Source: Pseudomonas sp. WJP1
GTDB lineage: Bacteria > Pseudomonadota > Gammaproteobacteria > Pseudomonadales > Pseudomonadaceae
Direction of reading: 5' to 3'
Assembly (NCBI RefSeq): GCF_028471945.1
Contig: NZ_CP110128.1
Location: 298,501 to 362,500, forward strand
Length of the DNA: 64,000 nucleotides
Shown: positions 53,525 through 62,590 of the stretch, piece by piece
How positions within the stretch are numbered: position 1 is the stretch's first letter
Layout: each line of letters starts with the position of its first letter
Made by a program: the position numbers and the translations under genes
The notes under the pieces: generated by a model
What the model was told of the DNA's origin: nothing
Databases searched by the model: none
The model's input: the letters and a program-made list of their open reading frames with translations, nothing else

Positions 53525-55048
53525 ATGTCCCAGGCTGAAAAAATCGTTATCGCCAATGCCCCGTTGCGTTGGCAGGATGTGGTTGCCGTAGCCCGCCATG
53601 GCGCACAGCTTGAGCTGTCGGCGCAGGCCTGGGCACGCATTGAAAATGCGCAAGCGATCGTCCAGCGCATCGTCGCCAGCGGCGAACGCGCCTATGGCGT
53701 GAACACCGGCCTGGGCGCCTTGTGCAACGTGTCGCTCAAAGACGAACAACTGAGCCAACTCTCGCGTAATACCCTGCTCAGCCACGCCTGTGGCGTTGGC
53801 GCACCATTGGCCGACGAGCAGACCCGCGCAATCATGTGTGCGGCGATCCTCAACTTCACCCAAGGCAAATCCGGCGTGCATCGCCGGGTGGTTGAAGCCT
53901 TGCTGGCGCTGCTCAATCGCGGCATCACCCCGCAAGTGCCGTCCCAGGGTTCGGTCGGTTACCTGACCCACATGGCCCACATCAGCATCGCCCTGCTGGG
54001 TGTCGGCAATGTCAGCTATCGCGGGCAAGTCGTGTCGGCGCAACAGGCGCTGGCCGAAGAAGGCCTGCAACCGGTTCAGCTCGGTGCCAAGGACGGTCTG
54101 TGCCTGGTCAATGGCACGCCGTGCATGAGCGGCCTCAGCTGCCTGGCCATTGCCGACGCCACGCGCCTGCTGCAATGGGCCGACGTGATCAGCGCCATGA
54201 GCTTCGAGGCCCAGCGTGGGCAGATCGCTGCGTTCGATGCCGAGATCATCGCGCTCAAGCCGCATCCGGGTATGCAGCAAGTCGGGATCAACCTGCGCGC
54301 GCTGCTTGATGGCAGTGAAGTAATTGCGCAGAGCAAAGGCATTCGTACGCAGGATGCATTGAGCATCCGCTCGATTCCACAGGTGCACGGCGCCGCTCGC
54401 GATCAGCTCGATCACGCGATCAAGCAAGTCGAAACCGAACTGAACGGCTGCACCGATAACCCGTTGCTGTTGGGTACGCCGGACAACTTCCGGGTCATGT
54501 CCCAGGCCAACCCTCACGGGCAATCGGTGGCGCTGGCGGCGGACCTGCTGGCCATCGCCATGGCGGAAATCGGCTCCATCGCCGAGCGTCGCCTGGACCG
54601 TTTGATCAACCCGCACGTCAGCGGTCTGCCGGCATTCCTGGTGGCCAATCCGGGGGTGAACTCCGGGATGATGATCGTGCAATACGTCGCCGCTTCGCTG
54701 TGCGCGGAAAATCGCCAACTGGCGCAACCGGCAGTGCTCGATAACTACGTGACTTCGGGCTTGCAGGAAGACCACCTGAGCATGGGCACCAACGCCGCGC
54801 TGAAGCTGCATCGCGCGCTGGAAAACTGCACGCAGATTCTCGCCATCGAGTACCTGCTGGCGGCCCAGGCCTTTGAATTTCTCAAAGAGCAGCGCTTCGG
54901 CGCCGGTACCGATGCGGCATGGCGTCTATTGCGTGAGCGCGTCCCGGCCTACGATCAGGACCGCTGGCTGGCGCCGGACATCGCCGCCGCCGCCAGCGTT
55001 TTGAAAGACCCGGCTTTGTTGCAAAAGGCGTTACCGAATCTGAACTGA
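53525..55048 (+). CDS. hutH1: HutH paralogue lacking the MIO tripeptide (HAL/PAL/TAL family)
   Basis: A 507-residue member of the aromatic ammonia-lyase family. Family sequence is clear throughout (RAYGVNTGLGAL, TLLSHACGVGAP, LCLVNGTPCMSG, DNPLLLG, QEDHLSMG). However, the motif [15 protein letters not shown] of true histidases reads GSVGYLTHMAH at 142-152: Ala-Ser-Gly, which forms the electrophilic MIO cofactor, is absent by an exact three-residue gap and Asp is Tyr. The Tyr of the YSLR motif is also lost (TQDALSIR). Catalytic Tyr57, His87, Asn and Glu are kept. Normal histidase chemistry is therefore not expected. The ATG at 53525 gives the family start. Confidence 0.85.
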   Translation: MSQAEKIVIANAPLRWQDVVAVARHGAQLELSAQAWARIENAQAIVQRIVASGERAYGVNTGLGALCNVSLKDEQLSQLSRNTLLSHACGVGAPLADEQTRAIMCAAILNFTQGKSGVHRRVVEALLALLNRGITPQVPSQGSVGYLTHMAHISIALLGVGNVSYRGQVVSAQQALAEEGLQPVQLGAKDGLCLVNGTPCMSGLSCLAIADATRLLQWADVISAMSFEAQRGQIAAFDAEIIALKPHPGMQQVGINLRALLDGSEVIAQSKGIRTQDALSIRSIPQVHGAARDQLDHAIKQVETELNGCTDNPLLLGTPDNFRVMSQANPHGQSVALAADLLAIAMAEIGSIAERRLDRLINPHVSGLPAFLVANPGVNSGMMIVQYVAASLCAENRQLAQPAVLDNYVTSGLQEDHLSMGTNAALKLHRALENCTQILAIEYLLAAQAFEFLKEQRFGAGTDAAWRLLRERVPAYDQDRWLAPDIAAAASVLKDPALLQKALPNLN

Positions 55049-55139
55049 TTTCCCTACAAAACCAGCGTGCCAAGGCGCCAGCCCTCTTACAAAAGGGGGA
55101 AGCGACGGACAACGGATATCTCCGGAGCGTCTGGTAGTT

Positions 55140-55147
55140 AATAACAA
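55140..55147 (+). promoter_or_regulatory. Hfq/Crc-type motif before hutH2
   Basis: AATAACAA again matches AAnAAnAA perfectly, 20 nt before the hutH2 ATG and just ahead of its AAAAGGAG ribosome site. It is identical to the octamer before the permease gene. Confidence 0.55.
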
Positions 55148-55167
55148 ACTCTCAAAAGGAGCATGAA

Positions 55168-56700
55168 ATGACTGCGCTTAATTTGATTCCTGGCCAACTG
55201 ACCCTTGCCCAGCTGCGTGATGTTTATCAGCAACCGGTCAAAATCACCCTCGACCACAGCGCCGCGGCCCAGATCGAAGCCAGCGTTGCCTGCGTGGAGC
55301 AGATCCTCGCCGAAAACCGCACCGCCTACGGCATCAACACCGGATTCGGCCTGCTGGCCTCGACCCGCATCGCCAGCGAAGACCTGGAAAACCTGCAGCG
55401 CTCACTGGTGCTGTCCCACGCCGCCGGTGTCGGCGAGCCGATCAGCGACGCGTTGGTGCGCCTGGTCATGGTGCTCAAGGTCAACAGCCTCAGCCGTGGT
55501 TTCTCCGGCATCCGTCGTGTGGTGATCGACGCGCTCATCGCTTTGATCAATGCCGAGGTCTACCCGCACATTCCGCTCAAAGGTTCGGTCGGTGCGTCCG
55601 GCGACCTGGCACCGTTGGCGCACATGTCGCTGGTGCTGCTGGGCGAAGGCAAGGCGCGCTACAAAGGCGAGTGGATGGAAGCGACCGAAGCGCTGAAAGT
55701 CGCCGGCCTGACCCCGCTGACCCTGGCCGCGAAAGAAGGCCTGGCGCTGCTCAACGGCACGCAAGTTTCCACCGCGTTTGCCCTGCGTGGCCTGTTTGAA
55801 GGCGAAGACCTGTTCGCTGGCGCCCTGGCCCTGGGTGGCCTGACCGTCGAAGCCGTGCTGGGTTCGCGTTCGCCATTCGATGCACGTATCCATGCCGCCC
55901 GTGGCCAGAAAGGCCAGATCGATGCCGCTGCCGCTTATCGCGATCTACTGGGCGAGCGCAGTGAAGTCTCCGATTCTCACCAGAACTGCGAAAAGGTCCA
56001 GGACCCGTACTCCCTGCGCTGCCAGCCGCAAGTCATGGGCGCCTGCCTGACCCAGTTCCGCCAGGCTGCCGAAGTGCTGGCGATCGAAGCCAACGCCGTC
56101 TCCGACAACCCGCTGGTGTTCGCCGCCGAAGGTGACGTGATTTCCGGCGGTAACTTCCACGCCGAGCCGGTGGCCATGGCCGCTGACAACATGGCCTTGG
56201 CCATTGCTGAAATCGGCTCCCTGAGCGAGCGTCGCATTTCGCTGATGATGGACAAGCACATGTCGCAGCTGCCGCCGTTCCTGGTGGCCAATGGCGGTGT
56301 GAACTCCGGCTTCATGATCGCCCAGGTGACCGCCGCGGCGCTGGCCAGCGAGAACAAGGCGCTGTCCCATCCGCATTCGGTGGACAGCCTGCCGACGTCC
56401 GCCAACCAGGAAGACCACGTGTCCATGGCCCCGGCAGCGGGCAAGCGTCTGTGGGAAATGGCCGAGAACACCCGTGGCATCCTCGCTGTGGAATGGCTGG
56501 CCGCCGCTCAGGGCCTGGACCTGCGCAATGGCCTGAAGACTTCGCCGAAGCTGGAAAAGGCTCGCGCCATCCTGCGTAAGGAAGTGCCGTTCTATGAGAA
56601 GGATCGCTTCTTTGCACCGGACATCAATGCGGCGACCGAGCTGTTGGCTTCGCGTTGCTTGAACGAGCTGGTTTCGGCGAAGTTGCTGCCTAGCCTGTGA
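55168..56700 (+). CDS. hutH2: Histidine ammonia-lyase HutH
   Basis: A 510-residue histidase, first step of the pathway (histidine to urocanate and ammonia). The MIO-forming Ala143-Ser144-Gly145 lies in [15 protein letters not shown]. Catalytic Tyr54 ([10 protein letters not shown]), His84 (LSHAAGVG), Asn in LLNGTQ, Gln/Tyr/Arg in [12 protein letters not shown] and Glu in [10 protein letters not shown] are all present. It is the functional counterpart of the preceding MIO-less paralogue. Confidence 0.97.
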   Translation: MTALNLIPGQLTLAQLRDVYQQPVKITLDHSAAAQIEASVACVEQILAENRTAYGINTGFGLLASTRIASEDLENLQRSLVLSHAAGVGEPISDALVRLVMVLKVNSLSRGFSGIRRVVIDALIALINAEVYPHIPLKGSVGASGDLAPLAHMSLVLLGEGKARYKGEWMEATEALKVAGLTPLTLAAKEGLALLNGTQVSTAFALRGLFEGEDLFAGALALGGLTVEAVLGSRSPFDARIHAARGQKGQIDAAAAYRDLLGERSEVSDSHQNCEKVQDPYSLRCQPQVMGACLTQFRQAAEVLAIEANAVSDNPLVFAAEGDVISGGNFHAEPVAMAADNMALAIAEIGSLSERRISLMMDKHMSQLPPFLVANGGVNSGFMIAQVTAAALASENKALSHPHSVDSLPTSANQEDHVSMAPAAGKRLWEMAENTRGILAVEWLAAAQGLDLRNGLKTSPKLEKARAILRKEVPFYEKDRFFAPDINAATELLASRCLNELVSAKLLPSL

Positions 56701-56707
56701 TGGACTC

Positions 56708-56772
56708 ATCGCCAGCAGGCTGGCTCCCACAGTTGTAATGCGTACCTCTGTGGGAGCCAGCCTGCTGGCGAT
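56708..56772. repeat. REP pair (perfect 25-bp inverted arms)
   Basis: atcgccagcaggctggctcc... and its reverse complement enclose a 15-bp spacer between hutH2 and hutI. Confidence 0.92.
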
Positions 56773-56801
56773 TCGATTTTGAATACTGTGGAGACTAAGG
56801 G

Positions 56802-58007
56802 ATGAAAACCCTCTGGCAACACTGCCACGTCGCAACCATGGCCCAAGGCGTCTACTCGATCATCGAGGATGCCGCCATCGTGACGTCCGGTGCGCACATC
56901 GAGTGGGTCGGCCCGCGCAGTGAGCTGCCGTCCGGCGAGTACCCGGCGGTCAATGATTTGAACGGGGCCTGGGTCACGCCCGGCCTGATCGACTGCCACA
57001 CCCACACGGTGTTCGGCGGCAATCGCAGTGGCGAATTCGAGCAGCGCCTGCAAGGCGTCAGCTACGCGGAAATTGCAGCAAGCGGTGGCGGCATCGCCAG
57101 CACCGTTCGGGCTACTCGCGCGGCCAGCGAAGACGAACTGTTCGCCAGCGCCGCCAAGCGCCTGAAAAGCCTGATGCGCGACGGCGTCACCAGCGTCGAA
57201 ATCAAATCCGGCTATGGCCTGGACCTGGCCAACGAACGCAAGATGCTGCGGGTAGCCCGTCGCCTCGGTGCCGAATTGCCGGTCAGCGTGCGCAGCACCT
57301 GCCTGGCGGCTCACGCCTTGCCCCCGGAGTACACCGATCGCGCCGACGATTACATCGATCACATCTGCAGCGAAATGCTCCCGGCCCTGGCCGCCGAAGG
57401 GCTGGTGGACGCGGTGGACGCCTTTTGCGAATACCTGGCGTTTTCCCCTGCTCAGGTTGAGCGCGTATTCATCACTGCCCGGGAATTGGGTCTGCCGGTG
57501 AAACTGCACGCCGAGCAGCTCTCGTCCCTGCATGGATCGAGCCTCGCGGCGCGTTACCACGCACTGTCGGCCGATCATCTGGAATTCATGACTGAAGACG
57601 ACGCCATCGCCATGGCCAAGTCCGGCACGGTGGCCGTGCTGCTGCCCGGCGCCTTCTACTTCCTGCGCGAGACCCAGTTGCCGCCGATGGAGGCCTTGCG
57701 CAAACACGGGGTGAAAATCGCCATCGCCAGCGACCTCAACCCCGGCACCTCACCGGCACTGTCGTTGCGTTTGATGTTGAACATGGCCTGCACCTGTTTC
57801 CGCATGACCCCGGAGGAGGCCCTGGCTGGCGCGACGATTCATGCCGCCACAGCATTGGGCATGTCCGCTACCCACGGTTCGCTGGAGGCGGGCAAGGTCG
57901 CGGATTTCGTTGCCTGGCATATCGATCGCCCGGCCGACCTGTGCTACTGGCTGGGCGGTGACCTGGAAAAACGCGTCGTGCGTCACGGCGTGGAAACAAG
58001 TCTGTAG
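56802..58007 (+). CDS. hutI: Imidazolonepropionase HutI
   Basis: A 401-residue amidohydrolase that opens imidazolone propionate to formimidoyl-glutamate, third step. Metal ligands are seen: HxH in [13 protein letters not shown], His in [11 protein letters not shown] and the Asp in [11 protein letters not shown]. Length is normal. It is 10 bp upstream of hutG. Confidence 0.97.
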   Translation: MKTLWQHCHVATMAQGVYSIIEDAAIVTSGAHIEWVGPRSELPSGEYPAVNDLNGAWVTPGLIDCHTHTVFGGNRSGEFEQRLQGVSYAEIAASGGGIASTVRATRAASEDELFASAAKRLKSLMRDGVTSVEIKSGYGLDLANERKMLRVARRLGAELPVSVRSTCLAAHALPPEYTDRADDYIDHICSEMLPALAAEGLVDAVDAFCEYLAFSPAQVERVFITARELGLPVKLHAEQLSSLHGSSLAARYHALSADHLEFMTEDDAIAMAKSGTVAVLLPGAFYFLRETQLPPMEALRKHGVKIAIASDLNPGTSPALSLRLMLNMACTCFRMTPEEALAGATIHAATALGMSATHGSLEAGKVADFVAWHIDRPADLCYWLGGDLEKRVVRHGVETSL

Positions 58008-58017
58008 GAGAGCAGTT

Positions 58018-58821
58018 GTGGATAAGGTTCTGAACTTCAAACAAGGCCGCGTGCCGCTGCTGATCAGCATGCCCCACGCCGGTGTGCGCCTGACTCCGGC
58101 AGTCGAAGCCGGGTTGATCCCCGACGCGAAAAGCTTGCCGGACACCGACTGGCATATCCCGCAGCTATACGATTTCGCCGCCGAACTGGGTGCCAGCACC
58201 CTCGCCGCCGAATACTCGCGGTTCGTCATCGACCTGAACCGGCCGTCCGACGACAAGCCTTTGTATGTTGGCGCCACCACCGGTCTGTACCCGGCGACAC
58301 TATTCGACGGCATTCCGTTGTTCCGCGAAGGGCTGGAGCCTTCCAAGGAGGAGCGTGCAACCTATCTGGAGCAGATCTGGACGCCGTACCACAGCACCCT
58401 GCAACAGGAGCTGTCGCGCCTCAAGGCTGAATTCGGCTATGCGCTGCTGTTCGATGCGCACTCGATCCGCTCGATCATCCCGCACCTGTTCGACGGCAAG
58501 CTCCCGGACTTCAACCTCGGTACCTTCAACGGCGCCAGTTGTGATCCGCAGCTGGCCTCTCAGCTGGAAGCGATCTGCGCCGGTCACCCGGACTACAGCC
58601 ATGTGCTGAACGGGCGCTTCAAGGGCGGGCACATCACTCGGCATTACGGCAATCCGGCAGAAAACATTCATGCCGTGCAACTGGAGCTGGGTCAGTGCAC
58701 GTATATGGAAGAGTTCGAGCCGTTCCGCTATCGGCCGGATCTGGCCGAGCCGACGCGGGTGGTGTTGAAGGAGTTGCTGCAAGGCCTGCTGGCGTGGGGC
58801 GAAAAGCATTACAACGTGTAA
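58018..58821 (+). CDS. hutG: N-formylglutamate deformylase HutG
   Basis: A 267-residue enzyme that cleaves N-formylglutamate to glutamate and formate, last step of the five-step route. Family sequence includes PLLISMPHAGVRLTP, SRFVIDLNRPSDDKPLY, LLFDAHSIRSIIP and FKGGHITRHYG. The start is a GTG with TAGGAGA upstream; the frame is open further into hutI but that would be an unusual overlap. Presence of both hutF and hutG defines the formylglutamate branch. Confidence 0.95.
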   Translation: MDKVLNFKQGRVPLLISMPHAGVRLTPAVEAGLIPDAKSLPDTDWHIPQLYDFAAELGASTLAAEYSRFVIDLNRPSDDKPLYVGATTGLYPATLFDGIPLFREGLEPSKEERATYLEQIWTPYHSTLQQELSRLKAEFGYALLFDAHSIRSIIPHLFDGKLPDFNLGTFNGASCDPQLASQLEAICAGHPDYSHVLNGRFKGGHITRHYGNPAENIHAVQLELGQCTYMEEFEPFRYRPDLAEPTRVVLKELLQGLLAWGEKHYNV

Positions 58822-58832
58822 CCCTGCAACTG

Positions 58833-58934
58833 ATCGTTCCCACGCTCTGCGTGGGAATGCCGCCATGGACGCTCCGCGTCCACTGTGACGCAGAGCGTCA
58901 CGGGATGCATTCCCACGCAGAGCGTGGGAACGAT
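58833..58934. repeat. Nested palindrome array (28-bp outer arms)
   Basis: Outer arms atcgttcccacgctctgcgt... and their exact reverse complement enclose two further short palindromes (GGACGCTCCGCGTCC and TGACGCAGAGCGTCA). The outer arm is itself a small palindrome (TTCCCACGC/GCGTGGGAA), also seen at 42979-43010. A transcript through it would form a cruciform-like structure after hutG. Confidence 0.9.
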
Positions 58935-59046
58935 AACTCTGACTCTACATGTGCATGCTCAATGACGTAATTCGGGTTTATGATGCCCAACGGCAGAATA
59001 ATAGAAGTCCCCCCAGGGATGACCTCGACCCCTTACGGAGTGCGCA

Positions 59047-60018
59047 ATGCAGACTTTGTACCCGCAGATCAAACCCCACGCCCGGCACGATCTGGCCGTC
59101 GACGAGACCCACACGCTGTATGTCGACGAAAGCGGTTCACCGCAAGGTTTGCCGGTGGTGTTCATTCACGGCGGTCCAGGCGCCGGGTGTGATGCGGCGA
59201 GCCGGTGCTACTTCGATCCCAACCTGTACCGCATCGTCACCTTCGATCAGCGTGGTTGCGGTCGCTCCACCCCCCACGCCAGCCTGGAAAACAATACAAC
59301 CTGGGATCTCGTCGCCGACCTTGAGCGAATCCGCGAGCACCTGGGCATCGACAAGTGGGTGCTATTCGGCGGTTCCTGGGGTTCGACCCTGGCGCTGGCC
59401 TACGCGCAAACCCATCCGGAGCGTGTGCACGGGCTGATCCTGCGCGGTATTTTTCTCTGCCGCCCGCAGGAAATCGAATGGTTTTATCAGGCGGGTGCCA
59501 GCCGCTTGTTCCCCGATTACTGGCAGGACTACATCGCCCCTATCCCGTTGGACGAGCGCGGCGATTTGCTCACGGCATTCCACAAACGCCTGACCGGCAA
59601 CGATCAGATCGCCCAGATGCACGCGGCCAAGGCCTGGTCCACATGGGAAGGCCGGACCGCGACCCTGCGGCCGAACCCCCTGGTGGTCGATCGTTTTTCC
59701 GAGCCCCAGCGCGCGCTATCCATTGCTCGTATCGAATGCCACTACTTCACCAACCATGCGTTCCTTGAAGCCAATCAGCTGATTCGCGACATGGACAAAA
59801 TCGCTCATCTGCCCGGCGTGATCATCCATGGTCGCTATGACGTGATTTGCCCGCTGGATAACGCCTGGGAGCTGCACCAGGCCTGGCCGAACAGCGAACT
59901 GCAAATCATCCGTGACGCGGGTCATGCTGCCGCTGAACCGGGGATTACCGATGCATTGGTGCGTGCTGCCGATCGGATGGCGCGGCGTTTGCTCGATCTG
60001 GCCCCCGACGAAGCATGA
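59047..60018 (+). CDS. pip: Proline iminopeptidase
   Basis: A 323-residue alpha/beta-hydrolase that removes N-terminal proline from peptides. Motifs: oxyanion HGGPGAG, nucleophile Ser in GGSWGS, Asp in GRYDVICP and His in DAGHAA. The helical cap (about 135-230) is typical of the S33 family. It overlaps dtd by 4 bp (ATGA). Confidence 0.95.
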   Translation: MQTLYPQIKPHARHDLAVDETHTLYVDESGSPQGLPVVFIHGGPGAGCDAASRCYFDPNLYRIVTFDQRGCGRSTPHASLENNTTWDLVADLERIREHLGIDKWVLFGGSWGSTLALAYAQTHPERVHGLILRGIFLCRPQEIEWFYQAGASRLFPDYWQDYIAPIPLDERGDLLTAFHKRLTGNDQIAQMHAAKAWSTWEGRTATLRPNPLVVDRFSEPQRALSIARIECHYFTNHAFLEANQLIRDMDKIAHLPGVIIHGRYDVICPLDNAWELHQAWPNSELQIIRDAGHAAAEPGITDALVRAADRMARRLLDLAPDEA

Positions 60019-60452
60019 AGGGGCTGCTGCAGCGCGTGCGCGGCGCGCGGGTCGAGGTAGCGGGGCAGGTGGTCGGCGCGGTCGATCAGGGGTTGCTGGT
60101 GCTGGTCGCCGTCGAGCCGGACGACACGCGGGCCAGCGCCGACAAACTTCTCAATAAGCTGCTTAACTATCGTGTGTTCAGCGACGCTGAGGGCAAGATG
60201 AATCTGTCCCTGGCGGATGTGGGTGGCGGGTTGCTGCTGGTCTCGCAGTTCACCCTGGCCGCCGATACCAAGAGCGGCTTGCGCCCGAGTTTCTCGACCG
60301 CGGCCCCTCCGGCCTTGGGCGAGGAGCTTTTCGACTATCTATTAAGCAAAGCGAAACAGGTGCATGGCACTGTGGCATCAGGTAGATTCGGCGCGGATAT
60401 GCAGGTGCACCTGGTCAACGACGGCCCGGTAACCTTCCTGTTACAGACCTGA
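60015..60452 (+). CDS. dtd: D-aminoacyl-tRNA deacylase Dtd
   Basis: A 145-residue enzyme that removes D-amino acids from mischarged tRNA. Motifs [12 protein letters not shown] and NDGPVTF (the catalytic SQFT and the GP-containing specificity loop) are present, as is [10 protein letters not shown]. Overlap with pip suggests shared transcription. Confidence 0.96.
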   Translation: MKGLLQRVRGARVEVAGQVVGAVDQGLLVLVAVEPDDTRASADKLLNKLLNYRVFSDAEGKMNLSLADVGGGLLLVSQFTLAADTKSGLRPSFSTAAPPALGEELFDYLLSKAKQVHGTVASGRFGADMQVHLVNDGPVTFLLQT

Positions 60453-60772
60453 AAGCGCTTGAAACATCTTTTTAAGCGCATTTCGACTGAAAACAGGCGT
60501 TTTCCCCGATAAATACTTTGTTACCCCTGATGCGTTGTAACGCGGCCTACTAGATAATCGCGCGCTACGGGGATCAGCGTTCGTTGGTCCATTTTGACTT
60601 AGGTAGAGACTTGTCCGGATCCGATTGGGGAATCATTTTGCCCCAGCGGAGTCGGAACAATGCTCGCCAACTTGGCAAGAGTGGTCTGCGGGACCGGTTT
60701 TTTCGTACCGGATACCTGCTGGCCCTTTAACTGGCCGTTGGTTTTTTGATCTGTTTTCGGCGAGGGTTGCTC
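60453..60772. other. opgG upstream region with structured leader
   Basis: No gene is seen. A likely -10 (GATAAT, 60553-60558) lies in TACTAGATAAT without a clear -35. Downstream, 60621-60655 can form a hairpin (CCGATTGGGG...CCCCA...GTCGG) and 60680-60735 holds further short stems (CCGGT/ACCGG, GGCC/GGCC) with T runs. A leader of about 200 nt would precede the opgG start. Confidence 0.5.
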
Positions 60773-62590
60773 GTGATTGTTAGTCCCTGTAACGCACCAA
60801 AATTGACTGCCAAACGGTTTCGTAGCGCATTGGTAGCGGGCTCGGCACTGCTGTGCCTGCTCAGCGCCGGCCAGCTTTGGGCATTCAGTCTGGATGATGT
60901 ATCGGTCAAGGCAAAAGAGCTGGCCGGGCAAAAGTACGAAGCTCCGCGCAGTAACCTGCCGAACGAATTTCGCGAGATGAAATTCGCCGACTATCAGAAA
61001 ATTCGTTTCCTGACTGAAAAAGCCGAATGGGCCGATCAGAAGACCCCGTTCAAGCTGTCGTTCTATCACCAGGGCATGCATTTCGATACGCCGGTGAAAA
61101 TCAACGAAATCACGGCGAACACCGTCGAAGAGATCAAGTACGACCCAAGTCGTTTCGATTTCGGCGACGTCAAGTTCGACCCCAAGGCCACCGAACAACT
61201 CGGTTACGCCGGTTTCCGTGTCCTGTACCCGGTCAACAAGGCTGACAAGCAAGACGAAATCATGACCATGCTCGGCGCGAGTTACTTCCGCGTGGTCGGC
61301 AAGGGTCACGTCTACGGTTTGTCCGCGCGCGGCATGGCGATCGACACTGCATTGCCGTCCGGCGAAGAATTCCCGCGCTTTCGCGAGTTCTGGATTCAAC
61401 AGCCGAAACCGGGCGACAAGCACCTGGTGATCTTCGCCCTGCTGGATTCGCCCCGGGCGACCGGTGCGTATCGCCTGACCCTGCGTCCGGGCAGCGACAC
61501 CATTGTCGACGTCAAGGCGCAGATGTTCCTGCGTGACAAGGTCGGCAAACTGGGCATCGCGCCACTGACCAGCATGTTCCTGTTCGGCGCCAACCAGCCG
61601 TCGAAAGTCCTCAACTACCGTCGTGAGCTGCACGATTCCAGCGGCCTGGCGATCCATGCCGGCAATGGCGAGTGGATCTGGCGTCCTCTGAACAACCCGA
61701 AACACCTGGCGGTGAGCAACTTCTCGGTCGAGAACCCGCGCGGCTTCGGCTTGCTGCAACGTGGCCGTGACTTCAGCCACTACGAAGACCTCGACGACCG
61801 CTACGACAAGCGTCCAAGCGCCTGGATCGAGCCGAAAGGCGACTGGGGCAAGGGCACCGTCGATCTGGTCGAGATTCCGACCGCCGACGAAACCAACGAC
61901 AATATCGTGGCTTTCTGGAGCCCGGAAAAAATGCCGGAGCCAGGCCAGCCGCTGGACTTCGCCTATCGCATGCACTGGACCATGGACGAAGCGGCGCTGC
62001 ACGCACCGGACAGTGCCTGGGTCAGTCAGACCCTGAAATCCACCGGCGACGTGAAACAGTCCAACCTGATTCGTCAGCCGGATGGCAGCGTTGCCTATCT
62101 GGTGGACTTCGAAGGTCCGTCCCTGGCGGCACTGGCACCGGATACGGATGTGCGCAGTCAGGTCAGCGTCGGCGAGAACGCCGAGCTGGTCGAGAACAGC
62201 GTGCGCTACAATCCTGAAACCAAGGGCTGGCGCCTGACCCTGCGCATGAAGATCAAGGACCCGAGCAAGTCCACCGAGATGCGTGCGGCACTTGTGCAGA
62301 ACATCGTGCCTGCCGATCTGGCCAAGACTTCGATTCCAGCCTCCACCTCTTCCGTAGCCAAGGCCGACAAGGTAGCGGCCAAGCAGGCGGAGAAAGCGGA
62401 CAAGGAAGCGAAAGCCGCCGAGGCCAAACAGGCCGAAGCCAAGCCAGTTGCAGATGCCAAGGACAAGGCGAACAACAATGACGTCAAGCAGCCTGCTGCT
62501 GCCGACGCGGTCCCAGCCACACCGGAATCGGCATCGACTGAAGAAGTCCTGACCGAGACCTGGAGCTACCAGTTGCCTGCCGATGAGTAA
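60773..62590 (+). CDS. opgG: Glucan biosynthesis protein OpgG (MdoG)
   Basis: A 605-residue periplasmic protein needed for osmoregulated periplasmic glucan. An N-terminal signal (about 14-38, ending LWA) is followed by the MdoG beta-sandwich domains ([21 protein letters not shown]...; [22 protein letters not shown]). The C-terminal 90 residues are an Ala/Lys/Asp-rich low-complexity tail ([19 protein letters not shown]) ending [12 protein letters not shown]. The GTG at 60773 has GAGGG upstream and gives the family start. It overlaps opgH by 8 bp. Confidence 0.93.
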   Translation: MIVSPCNAPKLTAKRFRSALVAGSALLCLLSAGQLWAFSLDDVSVKAKELAGQKYEAPRSNLPNEFREMKFADYQKIRFLTEKAEWADQKTPFKLSFYHQGMHFDTPVKINEITANTVEEIKYDPSRFDFGDVKFDPKATEQLGYAGFRVLYPVNKADKQDEIMTMLGASYFRVVGKGHVYGLSARGMAIDTALPSGEEFPRFREFWIQQPKPGDKHLVIFALLDSPRATGAYRLTLRPGSDTIVDVKAQMFLRDKVGKLGIAPLTSMFLFGANQPSKVLNYRRELHDSSGLAIHAGNGEWIWRPLNNPKHLAVSNFSVENPRGFGLLQRGRDFSHYEDLDDRYDKRPSAWIEPKGDWGKGTVDLVEIPTADETNDNIVAFWSPEKMPEPGQPLDFAYRMHWTMDEAALHAPDSAWVSQTLKSTGDVKQSNLIRQPDGSVAYLVDFEGPSLAALAPDTDVRSQVSVGENAELVENSVRYNPETKGWRLTLRMKIKDPSKSTEMRAALVQNIVPADLAKTSIPASTSSVAKADKVAAKQAEKADKEAKAAEAKQAEAKPVADAKDKANNNDVKQPAAADAVPATPESASTEEVLTETWSYQLPADE

